Shown piece after piece: positions 42,572 to 55,075 of a stretch of 64,000 nt of DNA. The DNA is from Pyxidicoccus caerfyrddinensis (lineage in GTDB: Bacteria; Myxococcota; Myxococcia; Myxococcales; Myxococcaceae), in assembly GCF_010894405.1 (NCBI RefSeq), contig NZ_JAAIYA010000002.1, positions 558,001 to 622,000 of the forward strand, written 5' to 3'. Position numbers and translations under genes: made by a program. Every line of letters starts with the position of its first letter. Positions within the stretch are counted from its first letter, which is position 1. The notes under the pieces are model-generated. The model saw nothing but the letters and a program-made list of their open reading frames with translations. It was not told the origin of the DNA and did no database searches.

Positions 42572-43461
42572 CGTGCCTGGATGAGTCCGGCCATATGGCG
42601 GACCCTGTCTCGCGTGAGGGTCAGCGCTGCGTAGGGCTGGGGCGGGACGACGCCCTGGCCCACTGTCTCATCCGCACGTGCGGAGAGCCTTGTTTCGGCA
42701 TCAAGGAACAGAAGTTGCTCCGCCATGCGCTTCTGCAGTTCCTCTGGCGCGGGAGTCGTTTCCAGCATGGCCTGCAACATGGCTTCGGCATGGGGTGAGC
42801 CCGCATGCTTCAGGCAGGCTGCGGCAAGGTAGAGGTCATCAGCCGAGAGTGCCGCGCGTGAGAGCCACCACGCCGCTTCTTCCAGCAGTTGCGGATTCCC
42901 CCCGAAGGACTGGAGCGCCGCGAGCCTCGCCTCCCGGAGGATGGACAGCCAGAGTGAATGGGCATCCGCATCGGGGCAGTACCACGCCACCAATCCCTCC
43001 AGTTGCGCGGTCATCTCCGGCGCAGGCGCGGGTCGGTCCTGGGCCAACCACTGGATGAACCGCGTCGGGCCGGACTCATCCGCGGGGGTGTGAGCCGCGA
43101 GCCTCGCCGCGGCGCGAAGCTCGGTCTGGCCGAGCAGCACCACCGTGTAGCCCAGTCGGGCCGGCCACGGGCCGAGCCGTGTACCGACTCCCGGAAGAGG
43201 ACCCTCGGAACTGACGTGAAGCTGGCCGCGCTCGAGCTGGACCTTCACCGGCCGCTCCGAGCCCGGGGCTCCTTCCGGTGCGTCGCTGGAGGGAAGGAGC
43301 CGCACGAGCCAACCTTCCTCGTCCACCAGGATGGCCGCCCGCCGAGCAGGCGTGTCCGCCGCGTCCACCTCGCCATGGAAGCCGATGACCCGCACTCCCG
43401 GAATCTCGCCTCTGGGAGACAGTGTCACCTGCCGCAGCTTGTGGGGTGAGGGCTTGCTCAT
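42568..43461 (-). CDS. unknown protein, middle gene of the KaiC-like operon
   Basis: A 297-residue protein I cannot assign. The first 120 residues are beta-rich and hydrophilic (LRQVTLSPRGEIPGVRVIGF, RRAAILVDEEGWLVRLLP, LGYTVVLLGQTEL). The rest is helical (EMTAQLEGLVAWYCPDADA, LLEEAAWWLSRAALSADDLY, LAAACLKHAGSPHAEAML), resembling TPR/HEAT-like helical packing but without a clear repeat. No membrane span or known motif. Start overlaps its upstream neighbour by ATGA and its stop overlaps the ATPase by ATGA. Such tight coupling suggests a stoichiometric complex. Could be an adaptor between sensor and effector. Confidence 0.65.
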   Translation of the reverse strand: MSKPSPHKLRQVTLSPRGEIPGVRVIGFHGEVDAADTPARRAAILVDEEGWLVRLLPSSDAPEGAPGSERPVKVQLERGQLHVSSEGPLPGVGTRLGPWPARLGYTVVLLGQTELRAAARLAAHTPADESGPTRFIQWLAQDRPAPAPEMTAQLEGLVAWYCPDADAHSLWLSILREARLAALQSFGGNPQLLEEAAWWLSRAALSADDLYLAAACLKHAGSPHAEAMLQAMLETTPAPEELQKRMAEQLLFLDAETRLSARADETVGQGVVPPQPYAALTLTRDRVRHMAGLIQAR

Positions 43462-44360
43462 GGTCCTATCAACTCGCGAAGAACGCGGCCGGAGTCCGCG
43501 TAGAGAGTATCAGCGGAGGCGTCTTGCCCCCAGGGCAGTGCCTTGATGGCGATGGATGGCCGGGATGAGAACCGCAACCGGCTCACTTCCAGGAGCGCGG
43601 CACGGACCCGGTCCCGGGCCAGGTGCAGTGCCTGGATACGGACAAAAGGCACGGGTTGCTCGAAGCGGGCCTCCCACGTCCAGGCGCGCCGGTCTCCGCA
43701 CTGCCCCTCGCCATGGGTGACGCGCCCGTGAGGGCCGTTGTGCTGGAGGAGCGTGGGAGGGCGCAACCGATCCGGAAGACCGGCCGTGTAGCGGTCCGCA
43801 GACGAGTCCAGGTAACGGTCCGGTGTGGTGTAGCAGTGGAGGAGCCACTTCTCGAACCTGGCGCGCCATCCCACGAGGGACAGCGAGTGCTTCTGCAGGA
43901 GCTGCCAGCGGACCCGGCGTGTCCGGCCGGCCCAGGGCTGGAGCTTCGGGTGGGGATCTTCGAGAGAGCCCGAGTCGAACGGCGCGACGGCCCCGGACTG
44001 CACGGTGTCGAGCGATGGCAGGAAGTAGATAACCGCGTCTCCAATGCTGTCGTTGCTGCGATAACAGCAGGGACCTGCGTACGCGAAGACGTGCCCCCAG
44101 CGCAGTTGCTCGAAGTCCCCCGCAGGTTGCGCCTCACCCAAAGCCTTTCGGCTGACGAGCCTCTGCCAGTGCAGGAAGGTGGGGAAGCGGGTCCGCGATG
44201 GGAAGTGGACGAACGGAATGGACTCCGCGATGCGCCGGGCGAGCCTGACGGCGTCCGGGGAGACTCCTCGACGCCGGGAAGTCGTCCGCCGCTTGGACGA
44301 AGGACGCTTCGCTTTCGAAGCAGGAGGACGGGTTGACCGGGTCGGACGTTTCTTGGCCAC
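43458..44360 (-). CDS. unknown protein, first gene of the KaiC-like operon
   Basis: A 300-residue protein of unknown family. It begins with a Lys/Arg/Pro/Ser-rich basic tail (about 1-32) that could bind nucleic acid or anionic surfaces. The rest contains FPTFLHWQRLVSRKALGEA, HVFAYAGPCCYRSND, DAVIYFLPSLDTVQSG, AVAPFDSGSLED and LGLPDR-like segments. Clusters of Trp and Cys (GPCCYR, HCYTTPD, GEGQCGDRR) may matter. No known catalytic motif is clear to me. Start is GTG at 44360; stop overlaps the next gene. Upstream is a 164-bp gap with a hairpin belonging to the neighbouring gene. Confidence 0.65.
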   Translation of the reverse strand: MAKKRPTRSTRPPASKAKRPSSKRRTTSRRRGVSPDAVRLARRIAESIPFVHFPSRTRFPTFLHWQRLVSRKALGEAQPAGDFEQLRWGHVFAYAGPCCYRSNDSIGDAVIYFLPSLDTVQSGAVAPFDSGSLEDPHPKLQPWAGRTRRVRWQLLQKHSLSLVGWRARFEKWLLHCYTTPDRYLDSSADRYTAGLPDRLRPPTLLQHNGPHGRVTHGEGQCGDRRAWTWEARFEQPVPFVRIQALHLARDRVRAALLEVSRLRFSSRPSIAIKALPWGQDASADTLYADSGRVLRELIGP

Positions 44361-44496
44361 GGTCCGGACTCTACCCAGCCGGAAGCCGCAATGCTCAAGA
44401 ATATGACGTGTCAGGTAGGGTCTCTATCTGGCGACGTGGCCGGCCCGGACGGACGGGCGCCTCACTCCGCTGTCACGAGCCCCAGCCGGGGAGGTG

Positions 44497-44515
44497 GCGC
44501 GCCACCCGGGCGCGC
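44497..44515 (-). terminator. hairpin after the multi-PAS gene
   Basis: GCGCGCC and GGCGCGC form a 7-bp stem with an ACCCG loop, nine bases beyond the stop of the multi-PAS gene on the minus strand. It also separates that gene from the KaiC-like operon, whose promoter should lie between here and 44360. Confidence 0.5.
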
Positions 44516-44524
44516 GCGTGAAGC

Positions 44525-46009
44525 TCAAGCGGCCTGGATGACGCCGTTGGCGCCGGGCTGCCGGTGGGTGATGTCCGCCAGCACGCCGAGCACGCGGCCA
44601 ATGCGTCCGTCCTCCGCGCGCGAGCGGGCGCGCAGTGCCTGCCGCCGCACCTGTCCGTCCGTCATCATCACGCGGTAGTCCAGCACCACCTCGCCCGGGG
44701 CCTCGGCGCAGCGGGCCAGCCGCTCAGCCACGCCCAGTCTGTCTTCGGGGTGGACGCGAGACAGGAAGGTGCCCAGCGCCTCCTCCACGGGAAGCTCCGC
44801 CTGTCCGAAGAGGGAGGCCGCGTTGCGCTCCCAGTGCAGCGTGCCCTCCGGCAGCCGCAAGTCGAAGAGCGTCAGCGACGCGGCGGACAGCGCCTGGAGC
44901 ATCCGCGCCTCGTTGCGCCGCAGCGCTTCCTCCATGGCCTTGCGGTCGGTGATGTCGCGGCTGATGCCGAACAGGCCGAACACCGTGCCCGTGTCGTCCT
45001 TGAGCACGCCCTTGGTGGACAGCCACACGCGTGACCTGGAGCCGCGCTGCGCTTCCTCGTAGGTGAAGGTGTGGCGGAAGGCCAGCACCTCGCGGTCATG
45101 CGAGGCGGTGGTGCGCGCCTCGTCCGGCCACAGCTCCGCGTCGGTGTGGCCCAGCACCTCGTCCACCGTCTTCCCCATCAGCCGCGCGCCGGCCGGGTTG
45201 ATGCGCGTGTAGCGGCCCGCCAGGTCCTTCGTGAAGATGGCGTCCGTGCAGCCCTGGAGCACGGCGGTGAAGAGGGCGCTGGTGCGGCGCAGCGAGTCCT
45301 CGGTGCGCCGGCGCAGGGTGATGTCCGCCACGTACACCAGCAGCCCGCCCGGCGCGGGCACCGCCGTGACGCGGACGTGGAGCTGCGGCGTGGAGAGGCA
45401 CTCCTCGAACTCCACCGTGCGCCCGGTGCTCATCGCGCGCTGCAGCTGGCGGCGCAGCGTGGACTCGGGCTCCTCCGCGTACGCGTCCCACAGCACGCGT
45501 CCCAGCAACTCGTCGCGGCTCTGGCCGAAGAGCTTCTCCGCGGCGCGGTTGGCGTGGCGCACCCGGAAGCTGCCGTCCAGCGCGAGGAAGGCGTCCGGCA
45601 TGCACTCCACGTAGGCGCTCATCCGCTCCTCGAAGGACTCCGCGTCCATGACGAAGCGGGCCTCCTCGGTGATGTCCGCCAGCCACACGGCCAGGCGGCC
45701 GTCCTCCATGCGCACCGCGCGGGCCCGCACCTGTCGCGTCGCCTCGCCCTCGCCCCAGCCGAAGGCGTGCTCGGTGCGCTCGCCGGTGGCGAGGGTGGCC
45801 GTCCACGGTGCGAGCATGCCGCTCAGCGCGGGCCGGCTCGCGAGCAGCGGCGGGCCCACCAGGCCGGGGCCCAGCAGCGCCTCCGCGGCGGGGTTGGCGT
45901 AGTCACAGAGGAAGTCCTCGGGCGCCTCGGCGACGCCTCCGTGGGGACGGAGGGCGAGGAAGCCATCCGGGTTGAGCGCTTCGAGCGCGTAGCGACTGGG
46001 AGAGGCCAT
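44525..46009 (-). CDS. multi-PAS sensor protein without a kinase domain
   Basis: A 494-residue protein made almost entirely of PAS domains. Four are apparent: about 5-120 (NPDGFLALRPHG to AVWLADITEEARF), 135-250 (MPDAFLALDGSFRVRHANRA to LLVYVADITLRRRTED), 255-375 (CTDAIFTKDLAGRYTRINPAG to FGLFGISRDITDRKAM) and 380-490 (LTLFDLRLPEGTLHWERNA to RVLGVLADITHRQ). Each ends in the DIT motif typical of PAS-PAC. There is no HisKA, ATPase, GGDEF or HTH. So output must be through a partner or the gene is a remnant of a longer sensor. It is divergent from the Lhr-type helicase gene, with 318 bp between. Confidence 0.75.
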   Translation of the reverse strand: MASPSRYALEALNPDGFLALRPHGGVAEAPEDFLCDYANPAAEALLGPGLVGPPLLASRPALSGMLAPWTATLATGERTEHAFGWGEGEATRQVRARAVRMEDGRLAVWLADITEEARFVMDAESFEERMSAYVECMPDAFLALDGSFRVRHANRAAEKLFGQSRDELLGRVLWDAYAEEPESTLRRQLQRAMSTGRTVEFEECLSTPQLHVRVTAVPAPGGLLVYVADITLRRRTEDSLRRTSALFTAVLQGCTDAIFTKDLAGRYTRINPAGARLMGKTVDEVLGHTDAELWPDEARTTASHDREVLAFRHTFTYEEAQRGSRSRVWLSTKGVLKDDTGTVFGLFGISRDITDRKAMEEALRRNEARMLQALSAASLTLFDLRLPEGTLHWERNAASLFGQAELPVEEALGTFLSRVHPEDRLGVAERLARCAEAPGEVVLDYRVMMTDGQVRRQALRARSRAEDGRIGRVLGVLADITHRQPGANGVIQAA

Positions 46010-46327
46010 GGGGGTGGGAAAAGAGGTAGCACGCAAGGTGCAAGGACTCCCTCGTACCGCCGCGCCGCGTCGCCGCTCATGGAGAGTAGGTGACACCGCC
46101 GCTCGCGCACCCGTCCACGAGGAGACTCGCGTTCAGGGTTTGCTCAATGCATGTCGGAGGCCACTGCGCGGGAATGCGGCGAGTACGTAGCCCTGGAGTG
46201 CGGCAAGCACGTCTCCCAGGTGCGTGAAGCACTACGGCATGACGGTCAGCCCGTAGGGCCCCGGGACACTGGCGGCGCGTTGACGCCGGGCTGCACCTGT
46301 GTTCAGGCTGTTTCCAGAGAGGTGCGC
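46010..46327. other. 318-bp divergent intergenic region
   Basis: It lies between the multi-PAS gene and the helicase gene. Besides the ribosome site (AGAGAGGTG at 46315-46323), a near repeat of TGCGGCGAGTACGT and TGCGGCAAGCACGT (about 46176 and 46200) is visible. I see no RNA gene, hairpin of note or ORF of its own. Confidence 0.4.
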
Positions 46328-50671
<4,344 letters not shown>

Positions 50672-50742
50672 GAAGCGGTTTTCGCTCGCACAGGCGATGT
50701 TAGGGTGCCCCCACTGACCGTGTTCCGAGGGGGTCTGTCCGT

Positions 50743-53334
50743 ATGCGCCGCCTGCTGTTGCTGGGTCTCCTGTTGCTCACCGCCACCGCCTGCCCGGGCG
50801 AGGACGACGATGACGATGATGACGACCGTCCGGATGCAGGCAATCCGAACGCGACGGCCACCATCCAGGGTGAGCTGACGCCGTTCCGCAGCAATGACGA
50901 GTCCTCCGAGGGTGGCGTCTCCCGCGTCGTCCACTCGCCGCTGAGCAAGGCCGAGCTGACGAAGCTGAAGGCGAAGCTGCGCGGCATGCACCTGCGCAAG
51001 GACGGCCCGGTGGTGACGGACCCGGACCTGCCCATCGTTCCGCCGCCGACGGGGGCGCCGCCGCTGGCGCGCATTCCGCAGACGGACCCCACCATTCCCG
51101 GGGACGTCATCCTGCGCTTCGAGGAGGCGGGGCTGTCTCCCGAGCACGTGCTGGAGGCCGCGAAGCTCCCCGGCTACCGCGCGGTGCACAAGGGCTACGC
51201 CAGCGAGTACCTGCACCTGGTGGGCTTCGAGGCGGTGGACGGCCACGCGGTGACGGCGGACGAGACGCGCGGGCTGGTGGCGCAGCTCGCGAAGCTGCCG
51301 GGCGTTCGCTACTCGGACCGGAACATCCGCATGTACAAGCTGAAGGTTCCGAACGACAAGGGCTACAGCGTCCAGTGGCACTACCCCACCATCAACCTGC
51401 CGGCCGCGTGGGACATCGAGTCGGACGCGACGGGCGTCGTGGTGGCGGTCCTCGACACGGGCATCGTCCCGCACCCGGACCTGGATAACCGCAGGGTCCC
51501 CGGCTACGACATGATTCAGGACTCGGCCAACGCGGGCGATGCCAACGGCCGTGACGCCAACCCGCTGGACGAGGGCGGCGACGAGCCGAGCGGTGGCTCC
51601 TCGTGGCACGGCTCGCACGTGGCGGGCACCGTGGCCGCGCAGACCGACAACACCAGCGGCGTGGCGGGCGTGGCGTGGAATGCCCGCATCCTCCCGGTGC
51701 GCGTGCTGGGCAAGAAGGGCGGCACCAGCTTCGACATCGCCGCGGCGATGACGTGGGCCACGGGCGGCGACGTGACAGGCGTGCCGCCCAACGCCAACCC
51801 CGCGAAGGTGGTCAACCTGAGCCTGGGCGGCAGCGCACCGCCGCAGCAGGTCTACCAGGAGGCCATCAACGGCGGCGTCGGGCGCGGCTCCATCTTCGTC
51901 ATCGCCGCGGGCAACGAGAATGTGGACGCCACCAACAGCACGCCGTGCAACCAGGAGAACATCATCTGCGTGGGCTCCACCGGCTTCTCGGGCCGGCGCA
52001 GCAGCTTCTCCAACTTCGGGGCGAGGGTGGATGTCATGGCCTCGGGCGGAGAGATGACCGAGGACCTCAACGGCGACGACTACCCGGACGGCGTGCTGTC
52101 CACCGCGCGGGACGAGAGCAACCAGCCCGCGTACATCTTCCTGCAAGGAACCAGCATGGCCGCGCCGCACGTGGCGGGCGTGGTGGCGCTGATGGCGGCG
52201 GCCGCGCAGAAGGCGGGCAATACCCTCACGCCCGCGCAGGCGGAGCTCACGCTGAAGGCCACGGCCACCGCCATTCCCGCATCGCAGTGCTCAGGTGGGT
52301 GTGGCTCGGGCCTCATCAACGCGCGCTCCGCGCTCGCCCGCGTCGCCGACCTGAAGCCGGGTGATTTTCCGCCGCAGCTCAGCGTCACCACCAGCTCGCT
52401 CTTCTTCCGGGGCAGCGGCGTACAGCAGCTCACGGTGAGCAACGTGGGCGGTAACCAGGGCGGGGATTTGTCGGTGACGGCCACCGTCACGGGGACGCAG
52501 GCCGGAGCGGTGACGTTCCCCGGCGGCGCGACGGTGCCGGTGCCGGCGTTCGGCTCGTCCACGCTGACCGTGGCGGTGAACACGGCGGGCCTGGCGGACG
52601 GGGACTACACGGTGACGCTGAACCTCACGGGCTCCACGCTGGGGGGCCCGGCGGGCTCGGCCACGGTGGCGGTGAAGATCAGCGTCGGTTCCACGCAGGA
52701 CCTGGACGCCATCGTCGCCTTCGTCTGGCTGGACGCGTCGGGTGAGTGGCAGGCGGCGGAGGAGGCCATCACCTTCGCGCGCGCCGCGAACAACTACGCG
52801 TACTCCATCAAGCTGGTGCCACGTACGTACTACTCGCTGGCCACCATCGACGACGACCAGGACGGCGAAATCTTCGAGGAAGGAGAGCGCACCGGCTTCT
52901 GGCGCAACCTGGACTCCTTCGAGCCGCTGAAGCTGGAGGACGACGAGACGCTCAGCGACGTGAGCTACGACCTGGTGCCGCTGGCGCCTGTGGAGGACGA
53001 CCCGGCGCTGAGCGTGGGCGACGCGTGCACGAGCAACGCCGCCTGCCCGGGTGGGGCCTGCCTGACGACCTACCCTGGCGGGTACTGCACGCGGGACTGC
53101 TCCAACACGGCGTGCCCGGCGGGCTCCAAGTGCTACACGGTGAACGCCTCGGGCACGAAGGCGTGTCTGGCCACGTGCACGCAGGAGGTGGGCACGGGGC
53201 AGGGTGACTGCCGCGCTGAGTACCGCTGCTACAGCGACGGGACGGGCGTGGGCGCGTGTCAGCCGAGCTGCCTCGCCGCGGGCCTGGGCTGTGCCTCGGG
53301 CCTGACGTGCAGGGCGGACGGCTTCTGCCGCTGA
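50743..53334 (+). CDS. secreted subtilisin-like (S8) protease with a Cys-rich tail
   Basis: An 863-residue exported lipoprotein protease (lipobox LLLLTATAC). A run of Asp residues (EDDDDDDDD) follows the anchor. An inhibitor I9-like prodomain spans about 110-200. The S8 triad is D238 (AVLDTGIVPHPDL), H289 (SSWHGSHVAGTV) and S471 (GTSMAAPHVAGV), with the oxyanion Asn in IAAGNENV. A Gly/Val-rich beta domain (about 540-640) is followed by a Ca-like DDDQDGEIFEEGERT and then about 20 Cys in a tail (CTSNAACPGGACLT, CSNTACPAGSKCYT, GLGCASGLTC). The Cys-rich tail may bind a surface partner. Confidence 0.88.
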   Translation: MRRLLLLGLLLLTATACPGEDDDDDDDDRPDAGNPNATATIQGELTPFRSNDESSEGGVSRVVHSPLSKAELTKLKAKLRGMHLRKDGPVVTDPDLPIVPPPTGAPPLARIPQTDPTIPGDVILRFEEAGLSPEHVLEAAKLPGYRAVHKGYASEYLHLVGFEAVDGHAVTADETRGLVAQLAKLPGVRYSDRNIRMYKLKVPNDKGYSVQWHYPTINLPAAWDIESDATGVVVAVLDTGIVPHPDLDNRRVPGYDMIQDSANAGDANGRDANPLDEGGDEPSGGSSWHGSHVAGTVAAQTDNTSGVAGVAWNARILPVRVLGKKGGTSFDIAAAMTWATGGDVTGVPPNANPAKVVNLSLGGSAPPQQVYQEAINGGVGRGSIFVIAAGNENVDATNSTPCNQENIICVGSTGFSGRRSSFSNFGARVDVMASGGEMTEDLNGDDYPDGVLSTARDESNQPAYIFLQGTSMAAPHVAGVVALMAAAAQKAGNTLTPAQAELTLKATATAIPASQCSGGCGSGLINARSALARVADLKPGDFPPQLSVTTSSLFFRGSGVQQLTVSNVGGNQGGDLSVTATVTGTQAGAVTFPGGATVPVPAFGSSTLTVAVNTAGLADGDYTVTLNLTGSTLGGPAGSATVAVKISVGSTQDLDAIVAFVWLDASGEWQAAEEAITFARAANNYAYSIKLVPRTYYSLATIDDDQDGEIFEEGERTGFWRNLDSFEPLKLEDDETLSDVSYDLVPLAPVEDDPALSVGDACTSNAACPGGACLTTYPGGYCTRDCSNTACPAGSKCYTVNASGTKACLATCTQEVGTGQGDCRAEYRCYSDGTGVGACQPSCLAAGLGCASGLTCRADGFCR

Positions 53335-53399
53335 GACGTTGCTTCATGGGGCTCCCGGTCCTCAGGGGCCGGGGCCCACTTCTCGGGAGTGCAGGCAGC

Positions 53400-54212
53400 T
53401 CAGCTCGCGCGCTGGAGCAGCACCGCGCGGCTGTCCACGTTGAGCACCTGCGTGCCGCCGTGCAGCGTGGCGAGCGGCTCCTCCCAGTGCGCGTGGCCGC
53501 ACACCACCAGCGGCCCCTCGCGTTGCTCCAGCACCTCGCGGATGGGAGCACTGCCGCGCACGCGCAAGCCAGGGACATCCGGCCCCGCGTGCAGCACGAG
53601 CAGGTCCGGCTCCGCTCGCAGCACCTCGCGCAGCAGGCGCAGGTGGTCCTCCTCCTCGCGCCGTCCTGGCTTGTCGGGCCGGCCGATGATGCCGCCCACT
53701 CCGCTCACGCGCAGGCCGTCCAGCTCCACCGTCTCCGCATCCAGCAGGTGTACGCCGGGCTGCTGTTTGAAGCGCGCCTCGTCGCGGGGACTCCCGAAGG
53801 AGTCGTGGTTGCCCGCGACTCCGGCCACCCAGCGGTAGTGCGCGGCGAAGGCGTTCCACACCTCGCGCACGTCGCCGGAGGCTCCGCGGATGGTGGCACT
53901 GTCGTCCGAGTACAGGTCACCCGCGAGCACCACGCCGGTGTGCGCCGGGAGCGGCAGTTCCCCCAGGTCGCCGAGCGACGCCAGCGTGTCGGCCAGTACT
54001 TCGCCCAGCAGTGCCACGGCGCCGTCATGCAGCGCGTGCGGCGCCACGCCTTGCAGGTCCGACAGCACCAGCAGGGCCTCCACGCCTTCGGGCAGCGTGT
54101 CCACCGTGCCGCGCAGCAGTGGGAAGTGGCGTATCTCGGCCCCGCCGCGCGGTGCCGCGGACTGATAGGGCCAGGTCTGTGACGGCACCGTGTCGAGTGT
54201 CAGGATTCGCAT
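53400..54212 (-). CDS. calcineurin-like metallophosphoesterase
   Basis: A 270-residue phosphoesterase of the calcineurin superfamily. Motifs are LLVLSDLQG (in place of the usual DxH), VVLAGDLYS (GD), VAGVAGNHDSFG (GNHD), LLVLHAGPD (H) and VVCGHAHWEEP (GHxH). The DxH motif reads SDLQ, with Gln in place of His, so metal coordination or activity may be modified. The ATG at 54212 is favoured by homology of the start of the domain; an ATG at 54269 is also possible. It is convergent with the S8 protease gene. Substrate unknown. Confidence 0.78.
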   Translation of the reverse strand: MRILTLDTVPSQTWPYQSAAPRGGAEIRHFPLLRGTVDTLPEGVEALLVLSDLQGVAPHALHDGAVALLGEVLADTLASLGDLGELPLPAHTGVVLAGDLYSDDSATIRGASGDVREVWNAFAAHYRWVAGVAGNHDSFGSPRDEARFKQQPGVHLLDAETVELDGLRVSGVGGIIGRPDKPGRREEEDHLRLLREVLRAEPDLLVLHAGPDVPGLRVRGSAPIREVLEQREGPLVVCGHAHWEEPLATLHGGTQVLNVDSRAVLLQRAS

Positions 54213-54466
54213 GCGCCCGAGGGTCGGATGGCCGCCTGCATTCCTGACGGGCGCACTCTGGGCTGACATTCGTGCCGTCAGTTGTGGGGAAGCGACTCAG
54301 ACCCCTGGAGTGCCAACTTCCACCGCCACACGGTGAACCCGAGGCCCCCCGTCACGCAGCGTCCGTCCACCCACTGTCGTGAGGTGCATACAGGGGTAAC
54401 AAGGTGGACATTCGGCGGAAGAACCCGGTTCCCACCGCGCGGCGTTGAAGCCATCTTCCGGGCACT

Positions 54467-55075
54467 TTGTCATTGCTGCTGCGATTGAAGACGGAGACGC
54501 GCCCGCACCACGAGCGCACCGAGGCCGCGGTCCGACTGATGGACCCGGGCCTCACGCCTGGCGATTACCGCCGCCACCTGGAAGCCCTGTACGGCTTCTA
54601 TGTCCCGCTGGAGGCACAGCTCGCCGCCCGGCTGGAGGACGCCGTGCCCGCCCTGCGCCCGCACGAGCGCTGGAAGGTGCCGCTGCTGGAAGAGGACCTG
54701 CGCACGCTCGGCCATGACGACGACTCCCTGGCAAAACTTCCGCGCTGCGCCCTGCTGCCAGCACTGCCCGGCGTGCCGGAGGCGCTCGGCTGCTTCTACG
54801 TGCTGGAGGGCTCCACCCTGGGAGGCCAGCTCATCCTCCGTCACCTGAAGCGCCACTTCACGAACGTCCCCGTGGGCGACTTCGCCTTCTTCCAGGCCTA
54901 CGGCGACGAGGTGGGCCCCATGTGGCGCGCCTTCGGCCAGTCCGTCACGGAGGCTGCCGCCCAGGCGTCGTCGAGCGACTTTGACGCACGAGTGGTGAAG
55001 GGCGCTCAGGACACCTTTGACGCCTTCGGGGCGTGGCTGCTGCGGGAGACGGCCCATGCCCCCTCCCGCGCCTGA
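54467..55075 (+). CDS. bphO: heme oxygenase supplying the phytochrome chromophore
   Basis: A 202-residue heme oxygenase of the bacterial BphO type. RLKTETRPHHERTEAAV provides the proximal His region (H in HHERTE is the probable axial ligand), and the distal helix is ALGCFYVLEGSTLGGQLI, with the Gly-rich kink typical of the fold. It converts heme to biliverdin, CO and Fe(2+). The start is TTG at 54467 and no strong ribosome site was seen. The stop overlaps the bacteriophytochrome start by 20 bases, so it supplies biliverdin to that photoreceptor. Confidence 0.85.
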   Translation: MSLLLRLKTETRPHHERTEAAVRLMDPGLTPGDYRRHLEALYGFYVPLEAQLAARLEDAVPALRPHERWKVPLLEEDLRTLGHDDDSLAKLPRCALLPALPGVPEALGCFYVLEGSTLGGQLILRHLKRHFTNVPVGDFAFFQAYGDEVGPMWRAFGQSVTEAAAQASSSDFDARVVKGAQDTFDAFGAWLLRETAHAPSRA

